Part shown: positions 18,615 through 26,938 of the stretch, one piece after another
Numbering within the stretch: position 1 is the first letter of the stretch
Layout: each line of letters begins with the position of its first letter
Assembly: GCA_017645305.1 (NCBI GenBank)
Contig: JAGCPD010000003.1
Span: 62,001-126,000, forward strand
Source: Bacteroidaceae bacterium
GTDB lineage: Bacteria; Bacteroidota; Bacteroidia; Bacteroidales; Bacteroidaceae
Direction: 5' to 3'
DNA: 64,000 bases
Translations under genes and position numbers: made by a program
Notes under the pieces: model-generated
The model's input: the letters and a program-made list of their open reading frames with translations, nothing else
Databases searched by the model: none
What the model was told of the DNA's origin: nothing

Positions 18615-20681
18615 ATGGATAGCGTAACACTTAACAACATTACCGATTCATGCAGGAAGGAATTGGCCGCCCTTTCCATCGGGGCGGGCTTAAACCAGCT
18701 AAAGGTTATTGCACGGTATTGTTCCGACAGTCAGATTATCTCGCAGGTCGAGGAAATTATCGAGAACTACCATTGTATGCTCTCTTTTCTGGCCGGCGGC
18801 GGGAAAGACGAAGAGCGAAGCCTGACACAGGAAAGAATCAACAAGAAAGCGTTGGAAATCCTACGTGTTGTGCACCGCGACATACGTTTGCAGGAAGTAA
18901 ACGACAAGTACTCAAAGGCTTTTCATGACCTGCAAAACCAGTTCGAAGAAGAACCGGAAGAAGTACTGCTAAAGAAATGGGGGGCTAATCTGCTGCCTGA
19001 CGAACAACTGACGATACAAGACCAGCTCTTCTGCCTTATATGGACATCAGCGCTATGGAATCAGAAGCAGACGGCCCGATGGTACGAGTTCATCAGCCGC
19101 CAGACTGATTTTGTAAAGATACACCTTCTGGGAGCAGTCACACTATCGCTATGGGAGTACCTGGATACCGAGAAAATGGCCTTCCTGTTTCTCTTTACCG
19201 ACACGGAAAGCGAGAAACTTAACGCACTGACCATTACGGCACTTGTCTTACTGGCCGAGAAATACCAGAAAGAGCTGTCCTTCTATCCCGAACTGCATAA
19301 ACGCTACCAGAACAGCAATGTCAACAGGTTCTTTGCCGAAGTAATAAAGGAAAGACTGCTGATACACCAGACCCTAATAGCCATAAAGAAAGAACAGGAG
19401 GAGATGGCCAATTTTTCCCTGAACATGTCGCAAGCAGAAATGGAAAGCCTGATGAGCAGGAAAATGGCAAACGTCAGGTATATGGTGGAAAAAGGACTGG
19501 ACATAAACCTGGGCAATCGTACAGAACTGTGGAACAAATGCCAATTCCTGCGCGAGAACATATCGCATTGGTGGCTCCCCTTCGAAAAGAGCTCACCCGT
19601 TGTCGAGGAACTGCTTTTAGACAAGGACGGCAACTTTAACAAGCAGACTTACCAGTTTCTGGATTTGCCAAGCGAATGCGATATCGACCGCTACGCCATG
19701 TTCTCTTTCCTGGCAAAGAACCAACATAAGAACGCTCTGCTGGAACAGATAGCACAGAGCCTTAATCTTTCTGAGCTTACCGAGGACGGCAACCTGGTTC
19801 CATATACCAACCACCTGAAGAATGCCATGCAGAATCTGTTCCGCATCTTCGTACACTCCCCTATCAGGAAAGAAACCGACAATCCCTTTGCCTGGCCCTA
19901 CATCTTCTGGCAGAACGATATATTCAAGGAGCATTTAACCGAGCAGGATGCCATTACGCTATGCTCTGAGATGACGGACACCAAAATCTACGACCAGCCC
20001 GTTGCGTGGATTGACAAGCTTGCCGAAACATCAGGTACCAGTCTGGCTATGCTGCACATAAAGAGCAAATGCCTCTTCCAGATGCAGGAATATCAGAAGG
20101 CCATTGCCTCACTTACACAAATGCTTTTCATGGACGAAGAAAACGAATGGGCATTGAGCCTTATACAAAAGTGCTACGACAAGATAGGAAGGAAAGACAA
20201 GCAGCTGGAACACATATTAAGACTGTTGGAGATTAAGCCGGAAGAAACTGCCTACCTGACATCGGCCGCCGTCGTCCTCATCGAAATGGAGAAATACGAG
20301 GAGGCCTTAAAATACCTCTTTCACCTTGACTTCATAGATACAGGCAACCCCCTTTATATGGCCTCCATCGAGATTTGCGCCATACACCTCAGGAAATTCG
20401 ACCTGGCGCTCCGCTACAACAGTTCAATTCTGGAGATTGCAGACTACAAGGATAAATACCACGAATACCTGAACGCCGGGCATATCCATTTTATTATGGG
20501 TGACTGGAAGAAGGCCCTCGTCAGCTACAGACAGTTCCGGGCCGAGACAGAACTGCAGAACAAGGCAGGGAGAAAGGAAATAAATGCCGACAAGGAATTC
20601 CTTTCGAGCACAAAGATTCTGAAGGAAATGGGCATAGGCCTGTCTGACATTCAGCTGATGCGCGACATGATTCAGCTTTAG
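18615..20681 (+). CDS. Large TPR/helical-repeat protein, unknown function
   Basis: This 688-residue protein lacks a signal peptide and appears all-helical. The N-terminal 350 residues are charged helices without clear repeats. The C-terminal 230 residues contain TPR-like units such as KCLFQMQEYQKAIASL, LEIKPEETAYLTSAAV and HIHFIMGDWKKALVSY. It starts two bases after the solute-binding-like lipoprotein gene, suggesting translational coupling. Its stop overlaps that of the convergent phospholipase D-like gene. It is likely a cytoplasmic scaffold; no enzymatic motif is seen. Confidence 0.6.
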   Translation: MDSVTLNNITDSCRKELAALSIGAGLNQLKVIARYCSDSQIISQVEEIIENYHCMLSFLAGGGKDEERSLTQERINKKALEILRVVHRDIRLQEVNDKYSKAFHDLQNQFEEEPEEVLLKKWGANLLPDEQLTIQDQLFCLIWTSALWNQKQTARWYEFISRQTDFVKIHLLGAVTLSLWEYLDTEKMAFLFLFTDTESEKLNALTITALVLLAEKYQKELSFYPELHKRYQNSNVNRFFAEVIKERLLIHQTLIAIKKEQEEMANFSLNMSQAEMESLMSRKMANVRYMVEKGLDINLGNRTELWNKCQFLRENISHWWLPFEKSSPVVEELLLDKDGNFNKQTYQFLDLPSECDIDRYAMFSFLAKNQHKNALLEQIAQSLNLSELTEDGNLVPYTNHLKNAMQNLFRIFVHSPIRKETDNPFAWPYIFWQNDIFKEHLTEQDAITLCSEMTDTKIYDQPVAWIDKLAETSGTSLAMLHIKSKCLFQMQEYQKAIASLTQMLFMDEENEWALSLIQKCYDKIGRKDKQLEHILRLLEIKPEETAYLTSAAVVLIEMEKYEEALKYLFHLDFIDTGNPLYMASIEICAIHLRKFDLALRYNSSILEIADYKDKYHEYLNAGHIHFIMGDWKKALVSYRQFRAETELQNKAGRKEINADKEFLSSTKILKEMGIGLSDIQLMRDMIQL

Positions 20682-21907
20682 AGCAGACCCTTTATGGACA
20701 TAAGGAGTCGGGCCCTTATACGCCTTTTTCCTGGAAAGAGTTCCTTCCACTTCTCGGGCGTAAGCAAATAACAGCGCTCCTCAACATCCTTACTGAAGAC
20801 CTGCTGCAACTGGGCTGTTGTCTCGGGGCTGAAGATATAGGAGTTCACCTCGTAGTCGAACTTCAGCGAGCGTGCATCCAGGTTGGTTGTGCCCACAGTG
20901 CAGAACAGGCTGTCTATCATCATAAACTTGCTGTGGTGGAACCCGCCCTGATAATAGTACACCTCGGCACCACGCTTCATCAGCTTCCTCATCTCTATGC
21001 CGGTAACATCGGCATTCGCCTGTCCGTCACTCTTCTCCGAGACCATGAACTGAACCCTTACGCCACGGGCCAAGGCCTTGTTGAGCGACCTGCGCACCGG
21101 ATTGCTCAGGCAGGGGTAAGGATTGACTATCTGAATCAGTTTCTGCGCATTATCGATACATGAGCAATAGGTCTTACGCATCATGGCGGGTGAGATGCGC
21201 GGTATCCTGTCTGCCAGACCTATCAGCACGCAATCCCTGCTCCGGTCCTCGCCTACAAACTCGTCAGGATGCAGGAATTCGCCCGTAATCACATACCACA
21301 TACGGGCAAAGATATTCTCGTACCCATCCACGATGGGACCGTGCAGCCGGACATGCATATCGCGCCACTCACCCACCTTGGGCTTCCCGTGCAGGTAATA
21401 GTCGGCAACGTTCATTCCGCCCGTATAGCACACGCTGCCGTCTATGATGGTTATCTTATGATGGTCGCGATGGAATACATGGTTTATCCAGGGGAAGTGG
21501 AACTTGTCGAACGCCTCTATCTCAATGCCCGAGGCTCTTACCCCAGCCAGGAACTCCTTGGTCAGCGGCAGGTCGCTGCAACGGTTGCCAAAGTCGTCAT
21601 ACACAATCCTGACCTTCACGCCCTCGCTGGCCTTTCGCTTCAGGATTTCAAAAAGCACGCCGCAGATACTGTCCTCCTGAAACTTGAAATAGTCCATGTG
21701 GATGAAACGCTTGGCATTCTCTATCTCGGGAAACATATCCTGGAACTTTATCTCGCCCGTTACCAGCAGCCTAACCTCGTTACCCTCATAGAAAGGGATG
21801 CCCATACGCCGGAAGTCGGCAATGGTGCGTTCGGCAGACGTTTGGGCACGCAAGACCCACGTACAAGCCAGCCAAAGAAAGAAGAAACAGAATAACCTAC
21901 TTTTCAT
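20678..21907 (-). CDS. Phospholipase D superfamily protein (cardiolipin synthase-like)
   Basis: The 409-residue protein carries two HKD motifs, HHKITIIDG and HSKFMMID, each followed by the usual Gly/Asn segment (GGMNVADYY, GTTNLDARS). This is the layout of cardiolipin synthase and related phosphatidyl-transferases. Its N-terminus is a cleavable-type signal (hydrophobic residues about 5-19, ending LRAQ) rather than the two membrane helices of classic ClsA, so it is probably periplasmic. The ATG at 21907 is chosen because an upstream extension is encoded by low-complexity repeats and the promoter lies at 21915-21922. This would make the mRNA almost leaderless. Confidence 0.82.
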   Translation of the reverse strand: MKSRLFCFFFLWLACTWVLRAQTSAERTIADFRRMGIPFYEGNEVRLLVTGEIKFQDMFPEIENAKRFIHMDYFKFQEDSICGVLFEILKRKASEGVKVRIVYDDFGNRCSDLPLTKEFLAGVRASGIEIEAFDKFHFPWINHVFHRDHHKITIIDGSVCYTGGMNVADYYLHGKPKVGEWRDMHVRLHGPIVDGYENIFARMWYVITGEFLHPDEFVGEDRSRDCVLIGLADRIPRISPAMMRKTYCSCIDNAQKLIQIVNPYPCLSNPVRRSLNKALARGVRVQFMVSEKSDGQANADVTGIEMRKLMKRGAEVYYYQGGFHHSKFMMIDSLFCTVGTTNLDARSLKFDYEVNSYIFSPETTAQLQQVFSKDVEERCYLLTPEKWKELFPGKRRIRARLLMSIKGLL

Positions 21908-21914
21908 TTGCGTG

Positions 21915-21922
21915 CAAAGGTA
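21915..21922 (-). promoter_or_regulatory. Promoter -7 element of PLD gene
   Basis: The minus strand reads TACCTTTG. The predicted transcript start nearly coincides with the ATG at 21907. Confidence 0.5.
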
Positions 21923-21930
21923 CAACAAAA

Positions 21931-21976
21931 AAACGAAAACCAACACCAAAACCAAAACCAAAATGAAAACCAAAAC
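21931..21976. repeat. ACGAAAACCAAAAC-type low-complexity repeat
   Basis: Short units of AAAACC and GAAAACC are repeated between the PLD promoter and the MaoC promoter. The same motif, in the other orientation, forms perfect 12-base units at 26425-26458. Confidence 0.6.
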
Positions 21977-22062
21977 TTTTATTTCGGACAAACTCATCAA
22001 CACAAAAACTCATTCTCACTTTTTTTCATTCTTTCATTCTTTCATTTTTTCATTCTTTGTTG

Positions 22063-22070
22063 TACCTTTG
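22063..22070 (+). promoter_or_regulatory. Promoter -7 element of MaoC-like gene
   Basis: TACCTTTG lies 37 bases before the ATG at 22108 and is preceded by CATTCTTT-type repeats at 22027-22058. Confidence 0.55.
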
Positions 22071-22107
22071 CACCACAAACAGTAAACCGTAAATACATAA
22101 AAGGAAA

Positions 22108-22575
22108 ATGAGCAAAGTTGTTATCAATCAGTACGAGGATTTCCTGCCCTACGTGGGACAGGTTCTGGGCACCAGCGACTACGTGCAGATGACCCAGGAA
22201 CGTATAAACATGTTCGCCGATGCCACCCTGGACCATCAGTGGATTCATGTGGACGTAGAGAAGGCGCGGACCGAGAGCCCCTTCGGCCAGACCATAGCGC
22301 ACGGCTACCTTACCCTAAGTATGCTGCCCTATCTGTGGGAACAGATTATAGAGGTGAACAACCTGGAGCGCATGATGAACTACGGCATGGATAAGATGAA
22401 GTTTGCGCAGCCTGTCCTTAGCGGCCAGCACATACGCATGGTAGCGAAGCTGGAGGAACTTGCCAACCTGCGCGGCGCCATAAAGAGCACCATCAAGATC
22501 ACCATCGAGATTCAGGAAACGGGCAAGAAAGCCCTCGAGGGCCTTGCCACCTTCGTCTATTACTTCAAGGCTTAA
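22108..22575 (+). CDS. MaoC family hydratase (hot-dog fold)
   Basis: This 155-residue protein resembles single-domain (R)-specific enoyl hydratases of the MaoC/NodN type. The hydratase signature is visible as FADATLDHQWIHVD followed by GQTIAHGYLTLSM, which supply the catalytic Asp and His. The C-terminal strand pattern (IKITIEIQETGKKAL) fits the fold. It stands alone and converges with a lipoprotein gene. The acyl substrate cannot be inferred. Confidence 0.85.
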   Translation: MSKVVINQYEDFLPYVGQVLGTSDYVQMTQERINMFADATLDHQWIHVDVEKARTESPFGQTIAHGYLTLSMLPYLWEQIIEVNNLERMMNYGMDKMKFAQPVLSGQHIRMVAKLEELANLRGAIKSTIKITIEIQETGKKALEGLATFVYYFKA

Positions 22576-22644
22576 CGTGCCCCGTTTTAGGCACAATCGT
22601 TATAGCACAATCATTTTTGTAAAAGCCGTATAAGGCAAAAAGAA

Positions 22645-22677
22645 AGCCCCCGGAAGTTTCTCCAACTTTCAGGGGCT
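22645..22677 (-). terminator. Terminator of the lipocalin-like gene
   Basis: A stem AGCCCC/GGGGCT extended by GGAAGTT/AACTTTC has a T-rich tract on the minus-strand side. Confidence 0.7.
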
Positions 22678-22701
22678 TCTCTGTAACCATATCACAAATG
22701 C

Positions 22702-23211
22702 CTACTTGCTGTATTCCATATCAGCTGTGATATCCATATTTAAACCCTCAATGTCAAATTCGAACACTTCGTGCAATACCAGTTTCGAAGAAGAGATAGA
22801 CTTGATGTAAACTGACATATCCATGCCTTCTGTGGATTCCTCACCAGCAAACTTCAGCTTCGCTCCTTCCAACGTATATTCAACGCCATTAACCGTGTTG
22901 CCGTTGAAGTTTAAGGTAGCATCCCAGAATTCAATTCTCTGACCTGATGACTGCTCCATAGACTGTTTCCATTCTGCAAGTAACTGAGGAGTCAATTCGA
23001 TAGTCTGTTCTAAACCAAAATCGTGATTCACCACCGTTTCTGTACCTTTAACAAAGTTCCATGTTCCCTGCAATTGCTGCACAATTTCCGTTGGATCGCC
23101 ACTGACGCCGCCAGGGTTGTCATTATCGTCATCCTTGCTACAAGCTACGAAACAAACACTCAAGATTGCAACCATAAAGATGGTCTTCCATGTTAAATAA
23201 GTCTTTTTCAT
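22702..23211 (-). CDS. Lipocalin-like surface lipoprotein
   Basis: This 169-residue lipoprotein has lipobox CFVAC (Cys24) followed by an acidic SKDDDNDN stretch. An acidic run right after the Cys is the Bacteroidota signal for export to the cell surface. The body starts LQGTWNFVKG and continues as alternating beta strands, as in lipocalin-like domains of this phylum. The ligand is unknown. It has its own promoter at 23291-23298 and a terminator, so it is monocistronic. Confidence 0.7.
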   Translation of the reverse strand: MKKTYLTWKTIFMVAILSVCFVACSKDDDNDNPGGVSGDPTEIVQQLQGTWNFVKGTETVVNHDFGLEQTIELTPQLLAEWKQSMEQSSGQRIEFWDATLNFNGNTVNGVEYTLEGAKLKFAGEESTEGMDMSVYIKSISSSKLVLHEVFEFDIEGLNMDITADMEYSK

Positions 23212-23290
23212 TTTAACAATTATTATTGGGTTAATGCAATATTGCCTTTATAACTAATTCCCGTAGAAACGTTTTTTAATATTCACGGTG

Positions 23291-23298
23291 CAAATATA
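23291..23298 (-). promoter_or_regulatory. Promoter -7 element of lipocalin-like gene
   Basis: The minus strand reads TATATTTG, about 80 bases before the ATG. Confidence 0.45.
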
Positions 23299-23526
23299 AA
23301 GATATTTTTGCAAACGGGAACAATATTTCACTAAAAATTTTAAAAAAACTCACCAACGAGCCTGAATAAACGTTCAATCAGTTCAAATGGCTTAACTTCC
23401 AGCGTGAAGTGCATTACTCCCTTTTAACTTCCTTTTTAACTTCCCCTTTAACTCCCAAAAGAATACTTTCCCCTATAAATAAAACATGGAAAGCGAGGTA
23501 TAAAAATGGATAGAAAACTGGGAAGA

Positions 23527-23618
23527 TAACTATTTTCATGATGAAAAAATATATATTCATAACAAGAAAATATATTTTCAGGCTTAGAAAATATATTTTC
23601 ACACTTTGAAAATAGTTA
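23527..23618. repeat. AT-rich palindrome array inside a 12-bp inverted repeat
   Basis: Outer arms TAACTATTTTCA (23527-23538) and TGAAAATAGTTA (23607-23618) are perfect complements. Inside are two identical 14-base palindromes GAAAATATATTTTC (23566-23579 and 23587-23600), centred 21 bases apart, and a degenerate third near 23543-23558, 22 bases further. Confidence 0.85.
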
Positions 23619-23724
23619 TTTAATCTGGATTCCACTCCCTTTTTAAGTGGGAAAGAGAAGTTTTAAATATAAGGATTCTATTTTTATTATAGTTTAGAAA
23701 GTAAAAAGAGAAAGAAAAGAAAAG

Positions 23725-23764
23725 AAAGACGGGGAAACTCGTATTTAAGAGCTTCCCCGTCTTT
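23725..23764 (-). terminator. Terminator of the C69 dipeptidase gene
   Basis: A perfect 12-base stem AAAGACGGGGAA/TTCCCCGTCTTT is followed on the minus strand by a T-rich tract. Confidence 0.88.
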
Positions 23765-23774
23765 CTCTGTCTTG

Positions 23775-25448
23775 TTACTTTACAAGGTAACAGTCACCGG
23801 TTTCCTGTATGATTTTTCTTTTGTACAATTCGGGATAGCCAGGTCGCAGGACGGGACGCTGATTGCCACCGGGAGTCTTGAGATACTGGCCGTTCTCGTC
23901 CTGACGCTTCACTGCCATATCATTATACTTCACGATGATGGTCTGCGCCAGCTGGTTCCACTCGTCCATCATGGCCTGGGCGGTACGGTGCGAATAGGCG
24001 GTGAGGAACTTGCGGGCCTCGGCTTCGGACATCGCAGCTGCTTTTTTTTCAGTATCGTCCTGCAGGGAGTTATAGTCAGACTCCAAGCGGTCGCGCACGG
24101 CTTTCACCTCGGGGAAGATGACGGAGTAGCGTAGGTACGTCATGTTGCTGACCCAGTTCTGCACCCAGTAGGCCGAACGTGTAGAGAAATGGAACGTGTC
24201 GGCAGTGCGGAGGGCGTAGCAGTCGGGCACACTCTCAACGCAGCAATAGACAGGTGTCAGGGGCACCATGTTGGCATCGTCGTTACCCCACCATACCACG
24301 CCGCCGATATGGTTGGGCAGCCATGAGCGCATCTGCGAGACATAGACGTTAGCCGTCTGCTGCGTGCTAATGGGGCGCTCATTGAAGTAGTCCTTGTCAC
24401 CGACCTTGAAGCGCAGGGGTGTAGGACGGTAAGGCATCTCCCAGGGGCCCATGCCCAAGTCGTCCTGAATGGCCATGGGCGTTCCCTCGTAATGGTCGCG
24501 CATCATATCCTTTACATCCTGAACGCTCAGGAGTGCCTTGGGGCGGACATACAGTGGCATGGGTGCGGACTTTGTATCACCCATTGCGTATGGCAGATAA
24601 GGCTTCATATCCTCGGCAGCCCACTTATTAAAGAAGCTCCAGATGCGGGCCTCGCAGAAGCGCAGGGCACCAAAGTCTGACGGAGCGTATGCGTCGGCAA
24701 ACGAGAAATCCTCGTCCTTTCCGCTGAAGAATCCTTTCTCGCGGGCAAAGGAGATTACGTCCTTGCTGTAGAGGCAGTTCTGCTTGTCCTTAAGGGGGAA
24801 CTGACGTATTCTGCTCTGGTTGGCATGGCCGCTGATACAGTCGTCTGGCACACGCATAGCAACCCATACGGCACCCTTGCGGCCGGGACCCTTGCCTATC
24901 ATATCCATTATCCACGCTTCGTTGGGGTCGGCAATCGAGAAGCTCTCGCCCTCGCTGCCATAGCCGTACTGCTCTACCAGCTTGGTCATAACGGCAATGG
25001 CCTCGCGAGCGGTCTTGGCACGCTGCAGGGTTACATACATCAGGCTTCCGTAGTCGAACAGCCCCGTTTCGGTGGTATCGCAAAGCTCCTCGCGGCCGCC
25101 GTACGTAGTCTCATGTATGCTGAGCTGAAACTCGTTCATCAGTCCGACAACGGTGTACGTCTCCTCTGCCTCGGGGATTTCTCCCAGATAGTTGTTGCTC
25201 TCGTAATGATAGAGGGCACGCATCTCGCCTTTCTTGTGCTTGCCGCCCGGCAGGAAGTTCATAAAGCCGTATGCCCCATAGTCGTCACAGCTATACGAGA
25301 TGATAACGCTGCCGTCCTTGCTAGCCTTCTTGCCCACAATCAGGTTGGTGCAGGCATAAACTCCATTGGACATTGAACATTGGACATTGAACATTGAAAA
25401 CTCAACGTTTAAGAACAATGAAACAAGTACAATTAACAGTCTTTTCAT
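23775..25448 (-). CDS. C69 family dipeptidase
   Basis: C69 enzymes are N-terminal-nucleophile (Ntn) dipeptidases; in Bacteroidales they are secreted. The 557-residue protein has a hydrophobic signal (residues 3-13), then the nucleophile region VYACTNLIVGKKASKDGS with Cys33, which becomes N-terminal after maturation. Later family segments ANEAWIMDMIG-like (SIADPNEAWIMD) and VWWGNDDANMVPLTPVYC are present. Residues about 19-28 are encoded by two copies of a 14-base tandem repeat, which is unusual inside a signal/propeptide. The gene ends with a strong terminator and follows nadC by 51 bases. Confidence 0.9.
   Translation of the reverse strand: MKRLLIVLVSLFLNVEFSMFNVQCSMSNGVYACTNLIVGKKASKDGSVIISYSCDDYGAYGFMNFLPGGKHKKGEMRALYHYESNNYLGEIPEAEETYTVVGLMNEFQLSIHETTYGGREELCDTTETGLFDYGSLMYVTLQRAKTAREAIAVMTKLVEQYGYGSEGESFSIADPNEAWIMDMIGKGPGRKGAVWVAMRVPDDCISGHANQSRIRQFPLKDKQNCLYSKDVISFAREKGFFSGKDEDFSFADAYAPSDFGALRFCEARIWSFFNKWAAEDMKPYLPYAMGDTKSAPMPLYVRPKALLSVQDVKDMMRDHYEGTPMAIQDDLGMGPWEMPYRPTPLRFKVGDKDYFNERPISTQQTANVYVSQMRSWLPNHIGGVVWWGNDDANMVPLTPVYCCVESVPDCYALRTADTFHFSTRSAYWVQNWVSNMTYLRYSVIFPEVKAVRDRLESDYNSLQDDTEKKAAAMSEAEARKFLTAYSHRTAQAMMDEWNQLAQTIIVKYNDMAVKRQDENGQYLKTPGGNQRPVLRPGYPELYKRKIIQETGDCYLVK
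25365..25392. repeat. 14-bp tandem repeat inside the C69 coding region
   Basis: The unit ATTGGACATTGAAC occurs twice without a gap, followed by a partial third (ATTGAA). Fourteen is not a multiple of three, so gain or loss of one unit would shift the frame. Confidence 0.9.
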
Positions 25449-25499
25449 ATCTTTTTCTTTTAAAATGCCTAAAGTCTAAGGTCTAATGCCTAAAGCCTA

Positions 25500-26375
25500 T
25501 TATTTAATTACCAATTTATCGCTATTGGCAGCCTTGAAACTCATGTCCAATCCCTTGACACTGTGCGTAAGGGCACCGAAGGAGATGAAATCAACACCGG
25601 CCTGGGCGTACGGAATCATATTGTCGAAGGTAATGCCGCCACTGGATTCTGTCTCACAGCGGCCGGCAACGATGGCAACGGCCTTGCGGGTATCCTCGGG
25701 CGTAAAGTTATCAAACATAATGCGGTCGCATCCCTCGGCAAGAGCCTCGTCCAGTTCCTTCCAGTTACGTACCTCGCACTCTATCTTCAGGTCCTTTCCC
25801 TTCTCCTTACAGTACTGCTTGGCCCGAGAGATGGCATTGTGAACGCCACCGCAGAAGTCAATGTGGTTATCCTTGAGCAGAATCATATCGAAGAGGCCGA
25901 TACGGTGATTCATTCCTCCGCCTATCTTAACAGCCTCCTTCTCCAACATACGCATACCGGGCGTGGTCTTACGGGTATCCAGCACTCGCGTCTTGGTGCC
26001 TGCGTCAATAAGTGCCTGCTGATACTTGTGCGTCATGGTGGCAATACCGCTCATGCGCTGCAGGATGTTCAGCATGAGCCGTTCTGTCTGCAAAAGACTC
26101 TGCACCTTGCCCTTTACACTCATCACAATATCACCGGGCTTAACGTGAGCCCCGTCCTGGATATAGACCTCGACCTGCATCGTCGGGTCGAACCTGTGAA
26201 ACACTTGTTTGGCAATCTCAACGCCGGCAAAGATACCCTCCTGTTTAATAAGAAGCCTGCTCTCGCCCATCTCTGTATCGGGGATACAGCAAAGGGTAGT
26301 ATGGTCACCATCGCCAATGTCCTCTGCAAAAGAGAGGTCGATAAGCCTGTCGTTTAATTCTTCTACACTTAACAT
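25500..26375 (-). CDS. nadC: Nicotinate-nucleotide pyrophosphorylase (quinolinate phosphoribosyltransferase)
   Basis: NadC converts quinolinate and PRPP to nicotinate mononucleotide in de novo NAD synthesis. The 291-residue protein shows the QPRTase core: ERLMLNILQRMSGIAT, TRKTTPGMRMLEK, KIGGGMNHRIGL, LLKDNHIDF, and the C-terminal ESSGGITFDN and DFISFGALTHS. Length is normal. nadA and nadB are not in the window. It lies between rlmH (89 bases upstream) and the C69 dipeptidase. Confidence 0.97.
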   Translation of the reverse strand: MLSVEELNDRLIDLSFAEDIGDGDHTTLCCIPDTEMGESRLLIKQEGIFAGVEIAKQVFHRFDPTMQVEVYIQDGAHVKPGDIVMSVKGKVQSLLQTERLMLNILQRMSGIATMTHKYQQALIDAGTKTRVLDTRKTTPGMRMLEKEAVKIGGGMNHRIGLFDMILLKDNHIDFCGGVHNAISRAKQYCKEKGKDLKIECEVRNWKELDEALAEGCDRIMFDNFTPEDTRKAVAIVAGRCETESSGGITFDNMIPYAQAGVDFISFGALTHSVKGLDMSFKAANSDKLVIK

Positions 26376-26424
26376 ATATAAAACAATAAAATTATAAATT
26401 CAAAAAAGCCTAAAGCCTGAAACT

Positions 26425-26458
26425 GTTTTCGTTTTGGTTTTCGTTTTGGTTTTCGTTG
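26425..26458. repeat. 12-bp tandem repeat between rlmH and nadC
   Basis: The unit GTTTTCGTTTTG occurs twice, with a nearly complete third copy. Its complement matches the low-complexity stretch at 21931-21976. Confidence 0.85.
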
Positions 26459-26464
26459 TATAAA

Positions 26465-26938
26465 CTACTCATGATGATAGGGTTCTCCGTTCAGAATTGT
26501 CATGGCACGGTAAATCTGCTCAACGAAGAGAAGGCGTATCATCTGGTGGCTGAGTGTCATCTGCGAAAGCGACACCTTCTCGGCAGCGGCAGCATAGACC
26601 TCGGGCGAAAAACCATACGGACCGCCCACAACAAAGACAAGCCGTTTGGGCCCCGCCGCCATCCTTTTCTGTATCCATTGGGCAAACTCCATGCTACGGC
26701 GTTCCATGCCGTGTTCATCAAGGAGTACAATGTAGTCACCTGGTTGAAACGACTTCAACAGCAGCTCTCCTTCCCTACTCTTCTGCTCATTCTCGCTAAG
26801 GTTCCTGGCTCCTTTGAGTTCAGGAATAACATCAATGGAGAATGGCACATAGTGACTGATACGCTGCACATATTCGTCAATACCGGCAATGAAATGCCTG
26901 TCTGTGGTCTTCCCAACAACGGTGAGGACAATCTTCAT
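26465..26938 (-). CDS. rlmH: 23S rRNA (pseudouridine1915-N3)-methyltransferase
   Basis: RlmH methylates pseudouridine 1915 in helix 69 of 23S rRNA, using SAM in a SPOUT (knotted) fold. The 157-residue protein has VLLDEHGMERRSMEFA, the SAM-binding VVGGPYGFSPEV and the C-terminal LSHQMIRLLFVEQIYRA with HHE end. Length is typical. Its start overlaps the stop of the beta-helix lipoprotein gene by four bases. Confidence 0.97.
   Translation of the reverse strand: MKIVLTVVGKTTDRHFIAGIDEYVQRISHYVPFSIDVIPELKGARNLSENEQKSREGELLLKSFQPGDYIVLLDEHGMERRSMEFAQWIQKRMAAGPKRLVFVVGGPYGFSPEVYAAAAEKVSLSQMTLSHQMIRLLFVEQIYRAMTILNGEPYHHE

Larger units (their letters stand above)
23212..23724. other. Intergenic region with AT-rich palindromes
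   Basis: About 510 bases without a supported gene. It contains the lipoprotein promoter (23291), TTTTAACTTCC repeats of 13-14 bases (23418-23457) and an AT-rich cruciform-like array (23527-23618). A 73-codon minus-strand frame here translates the repeats and is not accepted. Confidence 0.6.

Noticed and set aside
23414..23635. 73-codon minus-strand hydrophobic frame
   Set aside because: Its sequence is a translation of the AT-rich 21-base-spaced palindromes; no promoter or start context supports it.
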